Positions 6,296 to 14,166 of a stretch of 21,940 bases of DNA are shown here, piece by piece. The DNA comes from CAZEDU01 sp964511185 (GTDB lineage: Bacteria > Myxococcota > Myxococcia > Myxococcales > Myxococcaceae), in NCBI GenBank assembly GCA_964511185.1, contig CAZEDU010000085.1, positions 1 through 21,940 on the forward strand, in the 5' to 3' direction. The position numbers were made by a program, and so were the translations under genes. The notes beneath the pieces are model-generated. The model was not told the DNA's origin. It saw nothing but the letters and a program-made list of their open reading frames with translations, and ran no database searches. Position 1 is the first letter of the stretch. Each line of letters begins with the position of its first letter.

Positions 6296-7840
6296 CTAGC
6301 GTGGGCCGGGCAGCGCGGCGATGCGCGCCGTCACCTCACGCGGGGTCCGCGCGCGGCCGCTCGCCCACAGCGCCTTGAGCGCCTGGCCCGCCTCGGCGCT
6401 CTTCCACCACCGCGCGCCGAAGCGCTCGGTCAGCGCGCGCTCGAGCGCGTCGGCCAACAGGTCGGCCTGCAGCTCGTCGGCGTGGTGGAGGAAGGGGTCC
6501 GACTCGAGGCGGAAGCGCGCCGCGTCGGGCTCGGTGCACGGCACGCCGTAGAGCCACGCGCTGTGGGCGCGGTAGAGCTCGGCCTCGTCCTCGTTCGAGG
6601 TGTGACGCGCCAGCGCGTAGAGCGTCAGGCCCGCGGCGCGGCGCAGCTCGTAGAGCCGCCGGGCCTGCGCCATCGCCATGTGCCGCGCCGCCGCCTCGCC
6701 GGTGAGCGACGCGTGCTCCTCGAGCCAGAGCGGGTTCTCCACCAGCCGCTCGAAGAGCTGCGCGTAGCCTTCGGCCACGGCGTGCCCCCCGAGCTTGGCG
6801 AGCGAGAAGCGCGGCTCGGCCGAGTGCGCGGCGAAGAGGGCGTGGCCCAGCTCGTGGAACAAGGTGGCCTGGTCCTGCGCGCCGCCGAGCAGCCGCACCG
6901 AGACGCGGACGTCCCCGGGCGCCGACACGCTCAAGGTGAGCGGCCGGGGGTTCTTCTTCGGCAGATCGCGCGCGTCGAGCGTCAACCCCTTCACCGTCGC
7001 GGGCTCGAGCCCCAGGCCGGCCAAGGTCGCCCGCGCCCGCTCGAGCAGCGCGTCCTTGGGGAACTTGTCGTCGATCGACCGGGTGCGGAACAGGCGGGGC
7101 AGATCCCACCGGCGCAGCCGGCTGGCGGGCAGCTGCGCCTGGGCCGGCGCGAGCGAGGCGAGCAGCGCGAGGAAGGGCTCGTCGGTGGCCGCCAGCGTGC
7201 CTTCGGCCAGCGCGCTCAGCTCCTCGTGCGTCACCTCGCGCAGCGCGAGCGCGTAGTCGAGCAAAGAGCAATAGCCCATCTCCTGCAGCGCGGTCTCCAG
7301 CCTCTCGTCGCGCCGCGCGATCATCGGGTTCAGCCGCTCGAGCGCCTGGGTCGCTCCCAGCCACAGCGCCTTCCGCTTCGCGGCGCTGCTCTCTTCGGCG
7401 AGCAAGCGCGACAGGTCGCGGAAGGGCAGCTCGCGGCCGTTGGCCAGGAAGGTCATCGACGACTCGAGGCGGGCGACCGCGTCGGCGGGGTCGGCGATGG
7501 CGCGCGCCAGGCGCTCTCCGACGAGGAAGGTCTTGAGCCGCAGGAGCGCGCGGCGTTCGTCGCCGACCGCGCCTTCCAACGCCTGCTCGACGTGGGTCAG
7601 GCTCTCGGGCGCGAGGAGCGCGTCGCGCAGGACTTGGGGCCCCTGCAGATCCGGCATGGAGCCGTCGAGCCAGCTCTTCCACAGCGCCTCGTCCTGCGCG
7701 TGGAGCAGCCGCGCGGCGGTGCGCTCCACCGCGTCGGCCCGCTCGGCGGCGGTGGGCTGGGCGCGCGGCGAAGGCCGGGGACAGCCGAGGAGGAGGAGGG
7801 TGAAGGGCAGGGCGGCCCACGCGCGCCTTGGGTTGGTCAC
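6296..7840 (-). CDS. M3-like zinc metallopeptidase, predicted lipoprotein
   Basis: This predicted protein has 514 residues from the chosen GTG. The zinc motif HELGH is at 329-333, in the context ATLFHELGHALFAAH, with a downstream Glu in VAEGYAQLFE (about residue 357) as the likely third ligand. This spacing and the all-helical composition resemble M3 thimet/oligoendopeptidase-type enzymes that cut short peptides; exact family assignment needs a profile search. The GTG at 7840 gives a neat lipoprotein signal (FTLLLLGC, Cys20). ATGs at 7876 and 7870 would place the hydrophobic stretch too far in and overlap the divergent epmA start. With GTG the two genes stand 28 bases apart. No operon partner on this strand. 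Confidence 0.8.
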   Translation of the reverse strand: MTNPRRAWAALPFTLLLLGCPRPSPRAQPTAAERADAVERTAARLLHAQDEALWKSWLDGSMPDLQGPQVLRDALLAPESLTHVEQALEGAVGDERRALLRLKTFLVGERLARAIADPADAVARLESSMTFLANGRELPFRDLSRLLAEESSAAKRKALWLGATQALERLNPMIARRDERLETALQEMGYCSLLDYALALREVTHEELSALAEGTLAATDEPFLALLASLAPAQAQLPASRLRRWDLPRLFRTRSIDDKFPKDALLERARATLAGLGLEPATVKGLTLDARDLPKKNPRPLTLSVSAPGDVRVSVRLLGGAQDQATLFHELGHALFAAHSAEPRFSLAKLGGHAVAEGYAQLFERLVENPLWLEEHASLTGEAAARHMAMAQARRLYELRRAAGLTLYALARHTSNEDEAELYRAHSAWLYGVPCTEPDAARFRLESDPFLHHADELQADLLADALERALTERFGARWWKSAEAGQALKALWASGRARTPREVTARIAALPGPR

Positions 7841-7868
7841 GCCTCGCACTGTAGCTTCCGCGATCGCC

Positions 7869-8861
7869 ATGCCCAACCCGACGCAATGGAAGGCCTCGCG
7901 CGCCCGGCAGTCGCTCTACGCGGCCCTGCGCGGACACTTCGCCGCGAGCGGCTATCAAGAGGTGGAGACGCCGCTGCTCGTCCCCGCGCCGGGGATGGAG
8001 CCGCACATCCAGCCGTTCGAGGTGCCGTTCATCCCGGAGACGGAGGTGGGCGCGGCCCGCCCGCTCTACCTGCACACCAGCCCCGAGTACGCGATGAAGC
8101 GGCTGCTCGCCGACGGGAGCGGCCCGATCTTTCAGATCGCGAAGGTCTTTCGAAACGGAGAGATCTCCGCGGCGCACAACCCCGAGTTCACGCTGCTCGA
8201 GCTCTACCGCCCGCATGCGGACTACTCGGCCATCATGCGCGACGTGGAGGAGGCGCTGGCCGCCGCCGAGGCCCAGGTGGCGCCGGGGCGGGGCCTCTTC
8301 TCGCGCACGCCCTACGAGCGCGTCACCGTGCGCGACGCGGTGAAGCGCGCCACCGGCGTGGACCTGCGCGCCTGCCCGGACTCGGCCTCGCTCGCGGCGG
8401 CGGCTGAGAAGGCCGGCGTGCGCGTCGGCGGCGCGGAGTCGTTCGACGACGTGTTCTTTCACCTCTTCCTACAGAAGGTGGAGCCGACGCTGGGGCAGGA
8501 GCGGCCGACGTACCTGTGCGAGTACCCGGCGTCGATGGCCGCGTTGGCGCGGCTCAAGCCCGGCGACCCGACGGTCGCGGAGCGGGTCGAGCTGTACGCG
8601 CGGGGCGTCGAGCTGGCCAACGGCTACTCCGAGCTCACCGACGCCCAGGAGCAGCGCGCGCGGCTCGTCGACGAGCAGGCGCAGCGCAGGCGGGCGGGCC
8701 GGCCGGCGTTCCCGCTGGACGAGGCGTTCCTCAAGGCGGTCGGCCGCATGCCGGAGTCGGCGGGCATCGCGGTCGGGCTGGACCGGGTGCTGATGCTCAT
8801 GTTGGAAGCGAGGTCGATCGACGAAGTGCTTCTCTTTCCTGCGCGCGGGTTCTTCGAATGA
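7869..8861 (+). CDS. epmA: EpmA: elongation factor P beta-lysylation ligase (PoxA/GenX)
   Basis: This 330-residue protein is a class II lysyl-tRNA-synthetase-like catalytic domain without an anticodon-binding domain, as in EpmA (about 325 residues in E. coli). Motifs in order: HTSPEYAMKRLL; motif 2, FRNGEISAAHNPEFTLLELYR; FDDVFFHLFLQKVEP; YPASMAALARL; ERVELYARGVELANGYSELTDA; and motif 3, GIAVGLDRVLML. The enzyme activates (R)-beta-lysine, made by EpmB, and attaches it to a conserved lysine of EF-P to help ribosomes through polyproline stretches. EpmB and EF-P genes are not in this window. The stop overlaps the acyltransferase start (ATGA), making it the first gene of a three-gene unit. Confidence 0.93.
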   Translation: MPNPTQWKASRARQSLYAALRGHFAASGYQEVETPLLVPAPGMEPHIQPFEVPFIPETEVGAARPLYLHTSPEYAMKRLLADGSGPIFQIAKVFRNGEISAAHNPEFTLLELYRPHADYSAIMRDVEEALAAAEAQVAPGRGLFSRTPYERVTVRDAVKRATGVDLRACPDSASLAAAAEKAGVRVGGAESFDDVFFHLFLQKVEPTLGQERPTYLCEYPASMAALARLKPGDPTVAERVELYARGVELANGYSELTDAQEQRARLVDEQAQRRRAGRPAFPLDEAFLKAVGRMPESAGIAVGLDRVLMLMLEARSIDEVLLFPARGFFE

Positions 8862-9595
8862 ACGGCTTTCTACGCAGCTTGTATGCAGGCGGGGCGGTCA
8901 TCGGGCTGACGGGCACCGTGGCGCCGCTGGTGTGGCTCACCTCGTTCAAGGACCAGGAGGCGCCCGATCCGCTGGTGCGCTTCTGGGCGAAGGGGCTGCT
9001 GCGCGCGGCTGGGGTGCACGCCGCCGTGCGGGGGCTCGAGAACGTCCCCGCCGAGCAGTTCATCCTCACGCTCAACCACCAGTCGCACTTCGACGTCCCG
9101 CTCGTCTTGTCGAGCATCGAACGGCACCTGCGCTTCGTCGCGAAGGTGGAGCTCACCAAGATCCCGCTGTTCGGCCCCGCGCTGAAGCGCACGGGGAACG
9201 TGCTGGTGCAGCGCGACGGCGGCGAGCGCGACCGCGCGCGGCTCCAGGAGGCGGTCCGGCCGGTGCGCGAGCGGGTGAGCATCGTCTTCTTCGCCGAAGG
9301 CACGCGCAGCCCCGACGGCACGCTGGGGCCGTTCAAGCGCGGCGCGGCGACGCTCGCCATCGCCGCGGGCGTGCCCCTCCTCCCGGCCGCGGTGGCCGGC
9401 ACCAAGGACATCCTCCCGAAGGGGACCACGCTCATTCACACCGGACGCAAGGTCGCGCTCGTCATCGGCCGGCCGATCTCGACCGCCGGCAAGACGCCCG
9501 AGGACAGAGACGCGCTCACGCAAGAGGCGCGCGAGGCGGTGCGCGGGCTGCTCGACGAGGCGCAGGCGTTGGTGCGGGAAGCGGAAACGTCGTGA
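8858..9595 (+). CDS. PlsC-type lysophospholipid acyltransferase
   Basis: This 245-residue protein shows the acyltransferase motifs: NHQSHFD (73-79, catalytic HX4D with His74/Asp79), FAEGTRS (145-151, acceptor phosphate binding), the FKRGAATLAIAAGVPLLPAAVAGT block, and KIPLFGPALKRTG between the first two. A hydrophobic N-terminal stretch (residues 9-28) should sit in the inner membrane. Members transfer acyl chains to lysophosphatidic acid (sn-2 position) or related lysolipids. The start overlaps the epmA stop (ATGA) and its own stop overlaps the next start (GTGA). Whether this is the essential PlsC or a paralogue cannot be told from the sequence. Confidence 0.92.
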   Translation: MNGFLRSLYAGGAVIGLTGTVAPLVWLTSFKDQEAPDPLVRFWAKGLLRAAGVHAAVRGLENVPAEQFILTLNHQSHFDVPLVLSSIERHLRFVAKVELTKIPLFGPALKRTGNVLVQRDGGERDRARLQEAVRPVRERVSIVFFAEGTRSPDGTLGPFKRGAATLAIAAGVPLLPAAVAGTKDILPKGTTLIHTGRKVALVIGRPISTAGKTPEDRDALTQEAREAVRGLLDEAQALVREAETS

Positions 9596-10290
9596 CGGCG
9601 CGCGCGCACCCGTCGGTGTTGTGGCTCGTTCGGCACGGCGAGAGCGAGGCCAACCTGGCGAGCGAGCGCGCGCACGCGGAAGGCGAGCATCAGGTGGGGC
9701 TGCCGATGCGCGATGCCGACGTCGGGCTCTCACCCCGCGGGGTGGCGCAGGCGCGGGAGGTGGGCCGGCGCTTCCGGCGCGCGCGGCCCCACGCGCGGCC
9801 CACGGTGGTGCTCGCCTCGCCCTTCGCGCGCACCCGACAGACGGCGGAGGCGATCGCGGCGGCGGCCGGCTGGGGCAAGCGCGTGCCTTGGGTGCTCGAC
9901 GAGCGGCTGCGCGAGCGCGACCAGGGGATCTTCACCGGGCTGACCGGGTGGGGAATCGCCGAGCGGTATCCGGAGCACGCGCGCCAGCGCGAGGCGCTCG
10001 GCAAGCTCTACTTCCGTCCGCCCGGCGGAGAGAGCTGGTGCGACGTCATCCTTCGGCTCCGCAGCCTCACCCAGTCGTGGCGCCGCGAGTACCCGGGCGA
10101 GCGCATCCTCCTCGTCACGCACGAGGTGGTCGTCCTCTGCATGCGGTACCTGCTCGAGGGGCTGAGCGAGGCGGAGCTGCTAAAGATCGGTCGATCGGGC
10201 CCGGTGGCCCACTGCGCGCTGACCGAGTACCACTGGGACGCCCGCGGCCGCGCGCGGCGGGTCCACCGCTCGGCGGAAGTGTTGGGCTGA
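9592..10290 (+). CDS. Histidine phosphatase superfamily protein (phosphoglycerate-mutase-like)
   Basis: This 232-residue protein starts at a GTG that overlaps the acyltransferase stop (GTGA). The RHG signature is in WLVRHGESEAN, with His15 the likely phospho-acceptor. Further family landmarks are LSPRGVAQAREVGRRF, VVLASPFARTRQTAEAIA, ERLRERDQGIFTG and, late, ERILLVTHEVVVLCMRYLL with the second catalytic His. There is no signal peptide, so it is cytoplasmic. The superfamily includes mutases and phosphatases acting on many small molecules; the substrate here is unknown. It is the last gene of the epmA-acyltransferase-phosphatase unit. Confidence 0.88.
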   Translation: MTARAHPSVLWLVRHGESEANLASERAHAEGEHQVGLPMRDADVGLSPRGVAQAREVGRRFRRARPHARPTVVLASPFARTRQTAEAIAAAAGWGKRVPWVLDERLRERDQGIFTGLTGWGIAERYPEHARQREALGKLYFRPPGGESWCDVILRLRSLTQSWRREYPGERILLVTHEVVVLCMRYLLEGLSEAELLKIGRSGPVAHCALTEYHWDARGRARRVHRSAEVLG

Positions 10291-10454
10291 AATCGGCCAG
10301 GTGGTGCTCTGCTGCTCCACGGTCGGCGGCCAAGACCGGCGCAAAGGCAAACAAATACAAAGCTTAGGGCCGCCTCGCTCCTCTCCCATCGAGGTCCGCT
10401 CTTTGCTCTGGAGAGAGAGGAAATTTTCTTTTCATTGGGTGGAGCGCCAGCGCC
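10291..10454 (+). promoter_or_regulatory. Spacer with hairpin and AT-rich tract before the exported-protein operon
   Basis: No gene is seen here. The segment around 10340-10440 is AT-richer than its surroundings. A six-base stem (CCTCTC pairing with GAGAGG near 10416-10421) is followed by AAATTTTCTTTT, which could act as a weak terminator for the upstream unit or as part of the promoter region of the next operon. GGTGGAG at 10438-10444 is the probable ribosome site for the GTG at 10455. I found no convincing -35/-10 pair. Confidence 0.3.
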
Positions 10455-11022
10455 GTGCGATGGGCACCTACAGGGCTGTTCGTTTTGGCGATGGTGTCGA
10501 GCTGCGCGGAGAAGGGCACCAGCAGCGCATCGGTGAGTCGACCGACCGGTGACATCGCAGCGCCGGCCGGCGAGGGCGCGCCCGCTCCGAACGACGCCCC
10601 CGCGCCGTCCGTTCCCGCGCGCACCGCGTTCGAGCTTCCCCGCGACCAGCTGGCGCTGTTGCCGTTCTCGACTCGGCTCAACAAGGTCGCGCGCGTCCTC
10701 GGCGTGCCGACCACGGATCCGCTGCTCGCCGAGCTGCGCAACAACCGCCTGGACCTCGGCGACAGCGACTTCGCGAACGGCGTGCGGCCTGACAGAGCCT
10801 GGAGCACCGCGAAGATGGTGCTGTGGGTCAAGTCGCTCAAGCCTGTCTGCGCCTCGGGCGCGTTTCGCCAGCGCTACGTCCTGCCGCGCGACTTGGACGC
10901 GCTGATCCTCGCCGCGCACGGAGATCGCCGACACCTTGGCGCAGGTGCCTCTCACCACCGACGAGCAGCAGACGACGGTGTGCCTGGCGGTCCTCTCTTC
11001 CGCGGAGTTCGTGGCGCGATGA
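10455..11022 (+). pseudogene. Lipoprotein gene with an apparent frameshift near 10918-10921
   Basis: The GTG start gives a lipoprotein signal (VLAMVSSC, Cys17) and a Pro/Ala-rich linker, then a folded part with DPLLAELRNNRLDLGDSDFANGV and WSTAKMVLWVKSLKPVC. In this frame the protein-like sequence stops making sense after LILAAH and runs into the next gene. Shifting by one base at about 10920 restores coding character (EIADTLAQVPLTTDEQQTTV..LAVLSSAEFVAR) and ends at a TGA (11020-11022) overlapping the next ATG in an ATGA pattern, just as the following gene pair does. So the real gene is about 188 codons, with a one-base insertion (or two-base deletion). Either a sequencing error or a true mutation is possible. 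The C-terminal part loosely resembles DUF1592-type proteins; the function is unknown. Confidence 0.75.
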
Positions 11023-12245
11023 ACCAGGTGCTCGCAGCCTTGGGTCTGGTCCTTCTGCTCGGCTGCGGGCCCGGCACCGCGTCGTCGCGCGTCACCTTGG
11101 CCGAGAGAGGGAGCACGCCCGCCGACCAGATTCCCGACGACGTTTCGCCGACCCTTCCCGGCCCTGCCGCTGTCCTCCCGCCCGAGCCCGCCTCGCTCGA
11201 CGCCAGCCAAGCGCGCCTCTACCTGGCGCAGCTCTCGCCTTATTGGGTCGGCCGGGAGCTCGAGCTGCCAGAGCTCGAGTCGCTCGAAGTGCTTCAAGGG
11301 CAAGCGGCCGACGGGCTCGAGCCGATATTGCGCCGGTGGACCGAAGAGCCCGGCTTCGCCGAGGCGGCGCGACAGCTCGTCTCTCTCAAGCTCTCCGTGA
11401 GCGGAGCGAAGGACGGCGTCGACTTCGAGCTGCCAGGCAACCTCGCGCGGCACGTGGTGGCCCAGAGGCTGCCTTTCTCGACCCTGCTCACCGCCGACTA
11501 CTGCGTGAGCGCCGACGGACAACGCGCGGCGTGCGACTCGGGGGCACCCTTCACCGCGGGCGTGCTCACCACCCGCGCGTTCTTGAAGTCGCGCGCGAGC
11601 CGTTTCAACTTGACGCGCGCCGGCACGCTGCTGCGCGTCTTCGCCTGCCGCGCGTACCCGATGGAGGACTCGCTGCAGCCGCGGCTCGACCGCGCGAGCC
11701 TGATTCCGCTCTTCCAAGCGCAGACGCCCGAGGAGCAAAAGGACGCGAGCGCGCAGGGCGGCTTCGGCAACGGCACCGCCTGCTACACCTGCCATGGCCA
11801 GTTCGGCGCGCACGCGCAGCTCTTCGTGCGCTTCGATGAAGACGGCCTCTACCGCGCGAACGCGACCGGCCTTCAGGACCCGGCGCAGGAGGTCGGCCGC
11901 TCGACGAACGGCCTGATGACCTCGCACCTGCTGGACCCGGCGCAAGCGAGCTCGAACGGCTCGCAGATGTTCGGCCAACCGGTGAACGACTTGGCGCAGG
12001 CCGCGCGGGTGATGGCGCAGAGCCCGACCTTCGTTTCCTGCCAGGTGCGCAACCTGCTCGAGTTCGCCTTCGGCCTCCACGCGACCAGCCAGGTCGAGCA
12101 CTCGGTGCTGGACGACATCGCGGCGAAATCGACGCGAGGGGGCGCGCGCGACCCGACCTTCGCCGACCTGTTCGTCGAGACCTTCTTGGACCCGCGCGTC
12201 GTTCGCTCGACGCTCCAGGGGTTGGGCATGGAGACGAGCCGATGA
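11019..12245 (+). CDS. CxxCH lipoprotein resembling DUF1588/DUF1585 proteins
   Basis: This 408-residue protein starts at its own ATG with a clear lipoprotein signal (VLLLGC, Cys16), although the frame is open further upstream. One c-type heme motif, CYTCH, is at 255-259. The order GVLTTRAFLKSRASRFNLTRAGTLLRVFAC (181-210), then CxxCH, then FVRFDEDGLYR, then ARVMAQSPTFVSCQVRNLLEFAFG near the end resembles the DUF1588 and DUF1585 segments of planctomycete/myxobacterial cytochrome-like proteins. Such proteins are usually encoded beside DUF1501 or DUF1552 proteins, as here; their function is not established. Start and stop both lie in ATGA overlaps. It probably acts in the periplasm or at a membrane surface. 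Confidence 0.75.
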   Translation: MNQVLAALGLVLLLGCGPGTASSRVTLAERGSTPADQIPDDVSPTLPGPAAVLPPEPASLDASQARLYLAQLSPYWVGRELELPELESLEVLQGQAADGLEPILRRWTEEPGFAEAARQLVSLKLSVSGAKDGVDFELPGNLARHVVAQRLPFSTLLTADYCVSADGQRAACDSGAPFTAGVLTTRAFLKSRASRFNLTRAGTLLRVFACRAYPMEDSLQPRLDRASLIPLFQAQTPEEQKDASAQGGFGNGTACYTCHGQFGAHAQLFVRFDEDGLYRANATGLQDPAQEVGRSTNGLMTSHLLDPAQASSNGSQMFGQPVNDLAQAARVMAQSPTFVSCQVRNLLEFAFGLHATSQVEHSVLDDIAAKSTRGGARDPTFADLFVETFLDPRVVRSTLQGLGMETSR

Positions 12246-13783
12246 AGCTCTACGAAATCGAGCGCATGTCGCCGCTCGAGCGGCGCCGCTTCTTGAAAGC
12301 GCTGGGCACCGTGCTCGGGGTGACGGCGGCTCCTCCCGCGCTGCGCTTCGCTTGCAATGAAGTCGCGGGGGGCTTGGCGTACGCGCAGAGCGCCGCGGAT
12401 CCGGGCACCTACTTCATCGAGATCTGCCTGCGCGACCAGTGGGACCAGGGCCACGTCTTCGTCGCGCCCGGCCTGGCCACCAAGACGAACCTGCGGCGCG
12501 GCTCGAGCGGCGACATGGCCGCGCTGTTCTGGCAACCGGGCGAGCTGTTGCAGCGCAGCGTGAACGGCACCAGCGTCTTCCTCACCAACGACTCGAAGGA
12601 GCTCGACCCGCACCTCGACACCGTGGCGTTCCTGGACACCTGCGAGGTCGGCGCCGGCGCGATTCACGGGCACGAGGCCGCCAACCCCATTCGCTCACCG
12701 GGCCGCAGCTACTCGAGCACCGGCCGAAAGCCGATGTTCGAGAACGACCCGATCGCCAACTTCCCGCAGGGGTGCGAGGCGTACTACTCGAACACGCCCA
12801 CCCCGGCGTCGCTCCACAACTTTCACCAGAAGCAGCTCGACCCGAGCTTGAAGAACGGCATCGTCTTCAAGGGCATCAGCCGCTCGATTCACACCGCGTA
12901 CCATTTCGCCGCCGGGCTGCCCGCCGCGGAGCTCGACCGCAAGCAGTCGGTGTCGTCGCTCCTCGCCGCGTTTCCCGACAAGGTCGAGGACTACAACGTG
13001 CTCGCCAAGCCCGAGCACGCCGACGCCTTCACGCGTTTGCTCCAGCGCGTCGACAAGCGCTTCCTGGAGTCGCGCCGCATCGCCACCGCCGCCACCGAGG
13101 GCCACGCCGCGACGCTCACCGAGGCGAAGGGCCGGCTGTACGTCGGCGCGCCCAAGTTGGTCAGCCTGCCGCTCACCCCCGAAGAGCGCGCCTACTGGAG
13201 CGCTGGCGTGCCGAACCAGGTCGGTGGCGGGACCGCGAAGGCGCAGATCTGGGAGCAGGTCGCCTACGCCTTCAAGATCGTCTCGAACAACTTGGCGCGC
13301 ACCGTGGCGCTCGAGTTCGACTACGTCGACTTCCATGGCGGTCGCGGCGAGACGTTGGTGCGCACGATGGCGAAGCAGGCCGCGCTGCCGCTCGCGCGGC
13401 TCATCACCCAGCTCAAGGCGGCCGGCCTCTACGACCGCACGGTGATCGCCGTCTACACCGTCGACGGCAGCCGCTCGCCCAAGGCCGACTCGTACGGCGA
13501 TGAGGGCAAGAACACCCTGATTCTCGCGGGCGGCGGGATTCGCGGCGGCTACTGGGGCGACATTCGGGTGGCGGCCGATACGTCGATCGGACACACGTAC
13601 TCGTACCACTCGCCCGATCCGGCGACCGGAGCGCCGGGGCCTGGGGCGACGAACAACTCGGGCCGCCTCCCCGCCGCGCGCGTCTGGCGAACCGTGATGA
13701 AGGCGCTCAAGGTGCCCGACGCGGTGTGCGGACAGTTTGCCGACGTGGCCCAAGCCGCGCCTTTGAGTTTCGCGCTCCGTTAG
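12242..13783 (+). CDS. Tat-exported DUF1501/DUF1552-like protein
   Basis: This 513-residue protein begins with a twin-arginine signal: RRRFLK at 14-19, then a weakly hydrophobic stretch (ALGTVLGVTAAPPALRFA). Folding before export suggests a cofactor or metal site. The body has the features of the DUF1501/DUF1552 group, which belongs to the alkaline-phosphatase-like fold: early FIEICLRDQWDQGH, mid VALEFDYVDFHGG, then LYDRTVIAVYTVDGSRSP and NTLILAGGGIRGGYWGD near the C-terminus. Whether it keeps a full metal site is uncertain. The ATG overlaps the upstream stop (ATGA). Pairing with an exported CxxCH partner is the usual genomic setting of this family, but no biochemical role is known. Confidence 0.75.
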   Translation: MKLYEIERMSPLERRRFLKALGTVLGVTAAPPALRFACNEVAGGLAYAQSAADPGTYFIEICLRDQWDQGHVFVAPGLATKTNLRRGSSGDMAALFWQPGELLQRSVNGTSVFLTNDSKELDPHLDTVAFLDTCEVGAGAIHGHEAANPIRSPGRSYSSTGRKPMFENDPIANFPQGCEAYYSNTPTPASLHNFHQKQLDPSLKNGIVFKGISRSIHTAYHFAAGLPAAELDRKQSVSSLLAAFPDKVEDYNVLAKPEHADAFTRLLQRVDKRFLESRRIATAATEGHAATLTEAKGRLYVGAPKLVSLPLTPEERAYWSAGVPNQVGGGTAKAQIWEQVAYAFKIVSNNLARTVALEFDYVDFHGGRGETLVRTMAKQAALPLARLITQLKAAGLYDRTVIAVYTVDGSRSPKADSYGDEGKNTLILAGGGIRGGYWGDIRVAADTSIGHTYSYHSPDPATGAPGPGATNNSGRLPAARVWRTVMKALKVPDAVCGQFADVAQAAPLSFALR

Positions 13784-13921
13784 TGCGCGAATCGCACCCC
13801 ACAGCGCTTGGCCTGGAGGGCAGCGGGGTCTGGAGGGTCGATCGCTCGAGCGAGAGACCCCCAGCGCCGCCGAGCTTCGGGCGGGGGCATTGACACGTTT
13901 GCAGCCCCCGGGCGCGTCGAG

Positions 13922-13965
13922 CTGCGGAGAGAAAGGTACCGTTTCTGGTACCCAGGACTCCGCAG
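13922..13965. repeat. Symmetric nested inverted repeat
   Basis: CTGCGGA (13922-13928) pairs with TCCGCAG (13959-13965). Inside, GGTACC (13935-13940) pairs with a second GGTACC (13947-13952). The two stems are separated by six-base strands on each side (GAGAAA and CAGGAC), and the terminal loop is six bases. The fold is therefore symmetric in length (7-6-6-6-6-6-7). It could be an RNA hairpin with an internal loop or a DNA site for a dimeric protein. Confidence 0.5.
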
Positions 13966-14148
13966 TTCGGACCGACGGCGTCCTCGAAGCCAGCAACAGC
14001 GCGCCGTGAAGCGGTCGCGTCTTGGCAAATGCTCGAGTCATCGAAGCGCCGACAAGCGTCCACCCCGTCCATGTCTCCCTAGGCGCCCTGCAGCTCCCGT
14101 TCTAGGCAGCCTGGAGGGAACGAAGGGGCAGGGAGCGGCGTCACAGCG

Positions 14149-14166
14149 GGGTGAGGACACCCACCG
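14149..14166 (+). promoter_or_regulatory. Ribosome-binding site displayed in a hairpin loop
   Basis: GGGTG (14149-14153) and CACCC (14158-14162) can form a five-pair GC-rich stem whose four-base loop is AGGA, the only Shine-Dalgarno-like element before the ATG at 14167 (nine-base spacing). The stem itself may hinder the ribosome or may present the site in the loop. Confidence 0.4.

Larger units (their letters stand above)
13784..14166 (+). other. 383-bp gene-free stretch with several hairpins, possible structured leader
   Basis: No convincing coding frame is present and codon composition is unlike the neighbours. The left half holds three consecutive inverted repeats: GGGGTCT/AGACCCC (13825-13831/13855-13861), CGGGGGC/GCCCCCG (13882-13888/13904-13910) and the nested structure at 13922-13965. 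A further small hairpin lies directly before the NlpC/P60 start. None is followed by a T-tract, so none is a standard terminator. A TTGACA at 13890-13895 has no matching -10. The stretch could end the upstream operon and/or form a long regulatory leader for the NlpC/P60 gene. No known riboswitch consensus was recognised. Confidence 0.4.

Noticed and set aside
6336..8462. 708-codon minus-strand frame and matching plus-strand frame across the peptidase and epmA
   Set aside because: They cross two divergent real genes and contain only low-complexity Arg/Ala-rich sequence.
10008..12101. 697-codon minus-strand frame opposite the exported-protein operon
   Set aside because: It runs through a phosphatase gene, a spacer and two lipoprotein genes on the other strand, with no signal or domain; a GC-driven shadow.
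10455..12245. Single fusion protein of 596 residues
   Set aside because: An internal lipoprotein signal at 11019 and a restored upstream frame ending in ATGA show two genes, the first frameshifted.
13887..13905. TTGACACGTTTGCA as a sigma54 or sigma70 promoter
   Set aside because: The spacing between GA and GC elements is too short for sigma54, and no -10 lies about 17 bases after TTGACA; the bases mostly form the loop of an inverted repeat.
13784..14166. Known riboswitch (c-di-AMP ydaO type or c-di-GMP GEMM type) before NlpC/P60
   Set aside because: The gene context would fit, but I could not find the conserved core sequences of either class.
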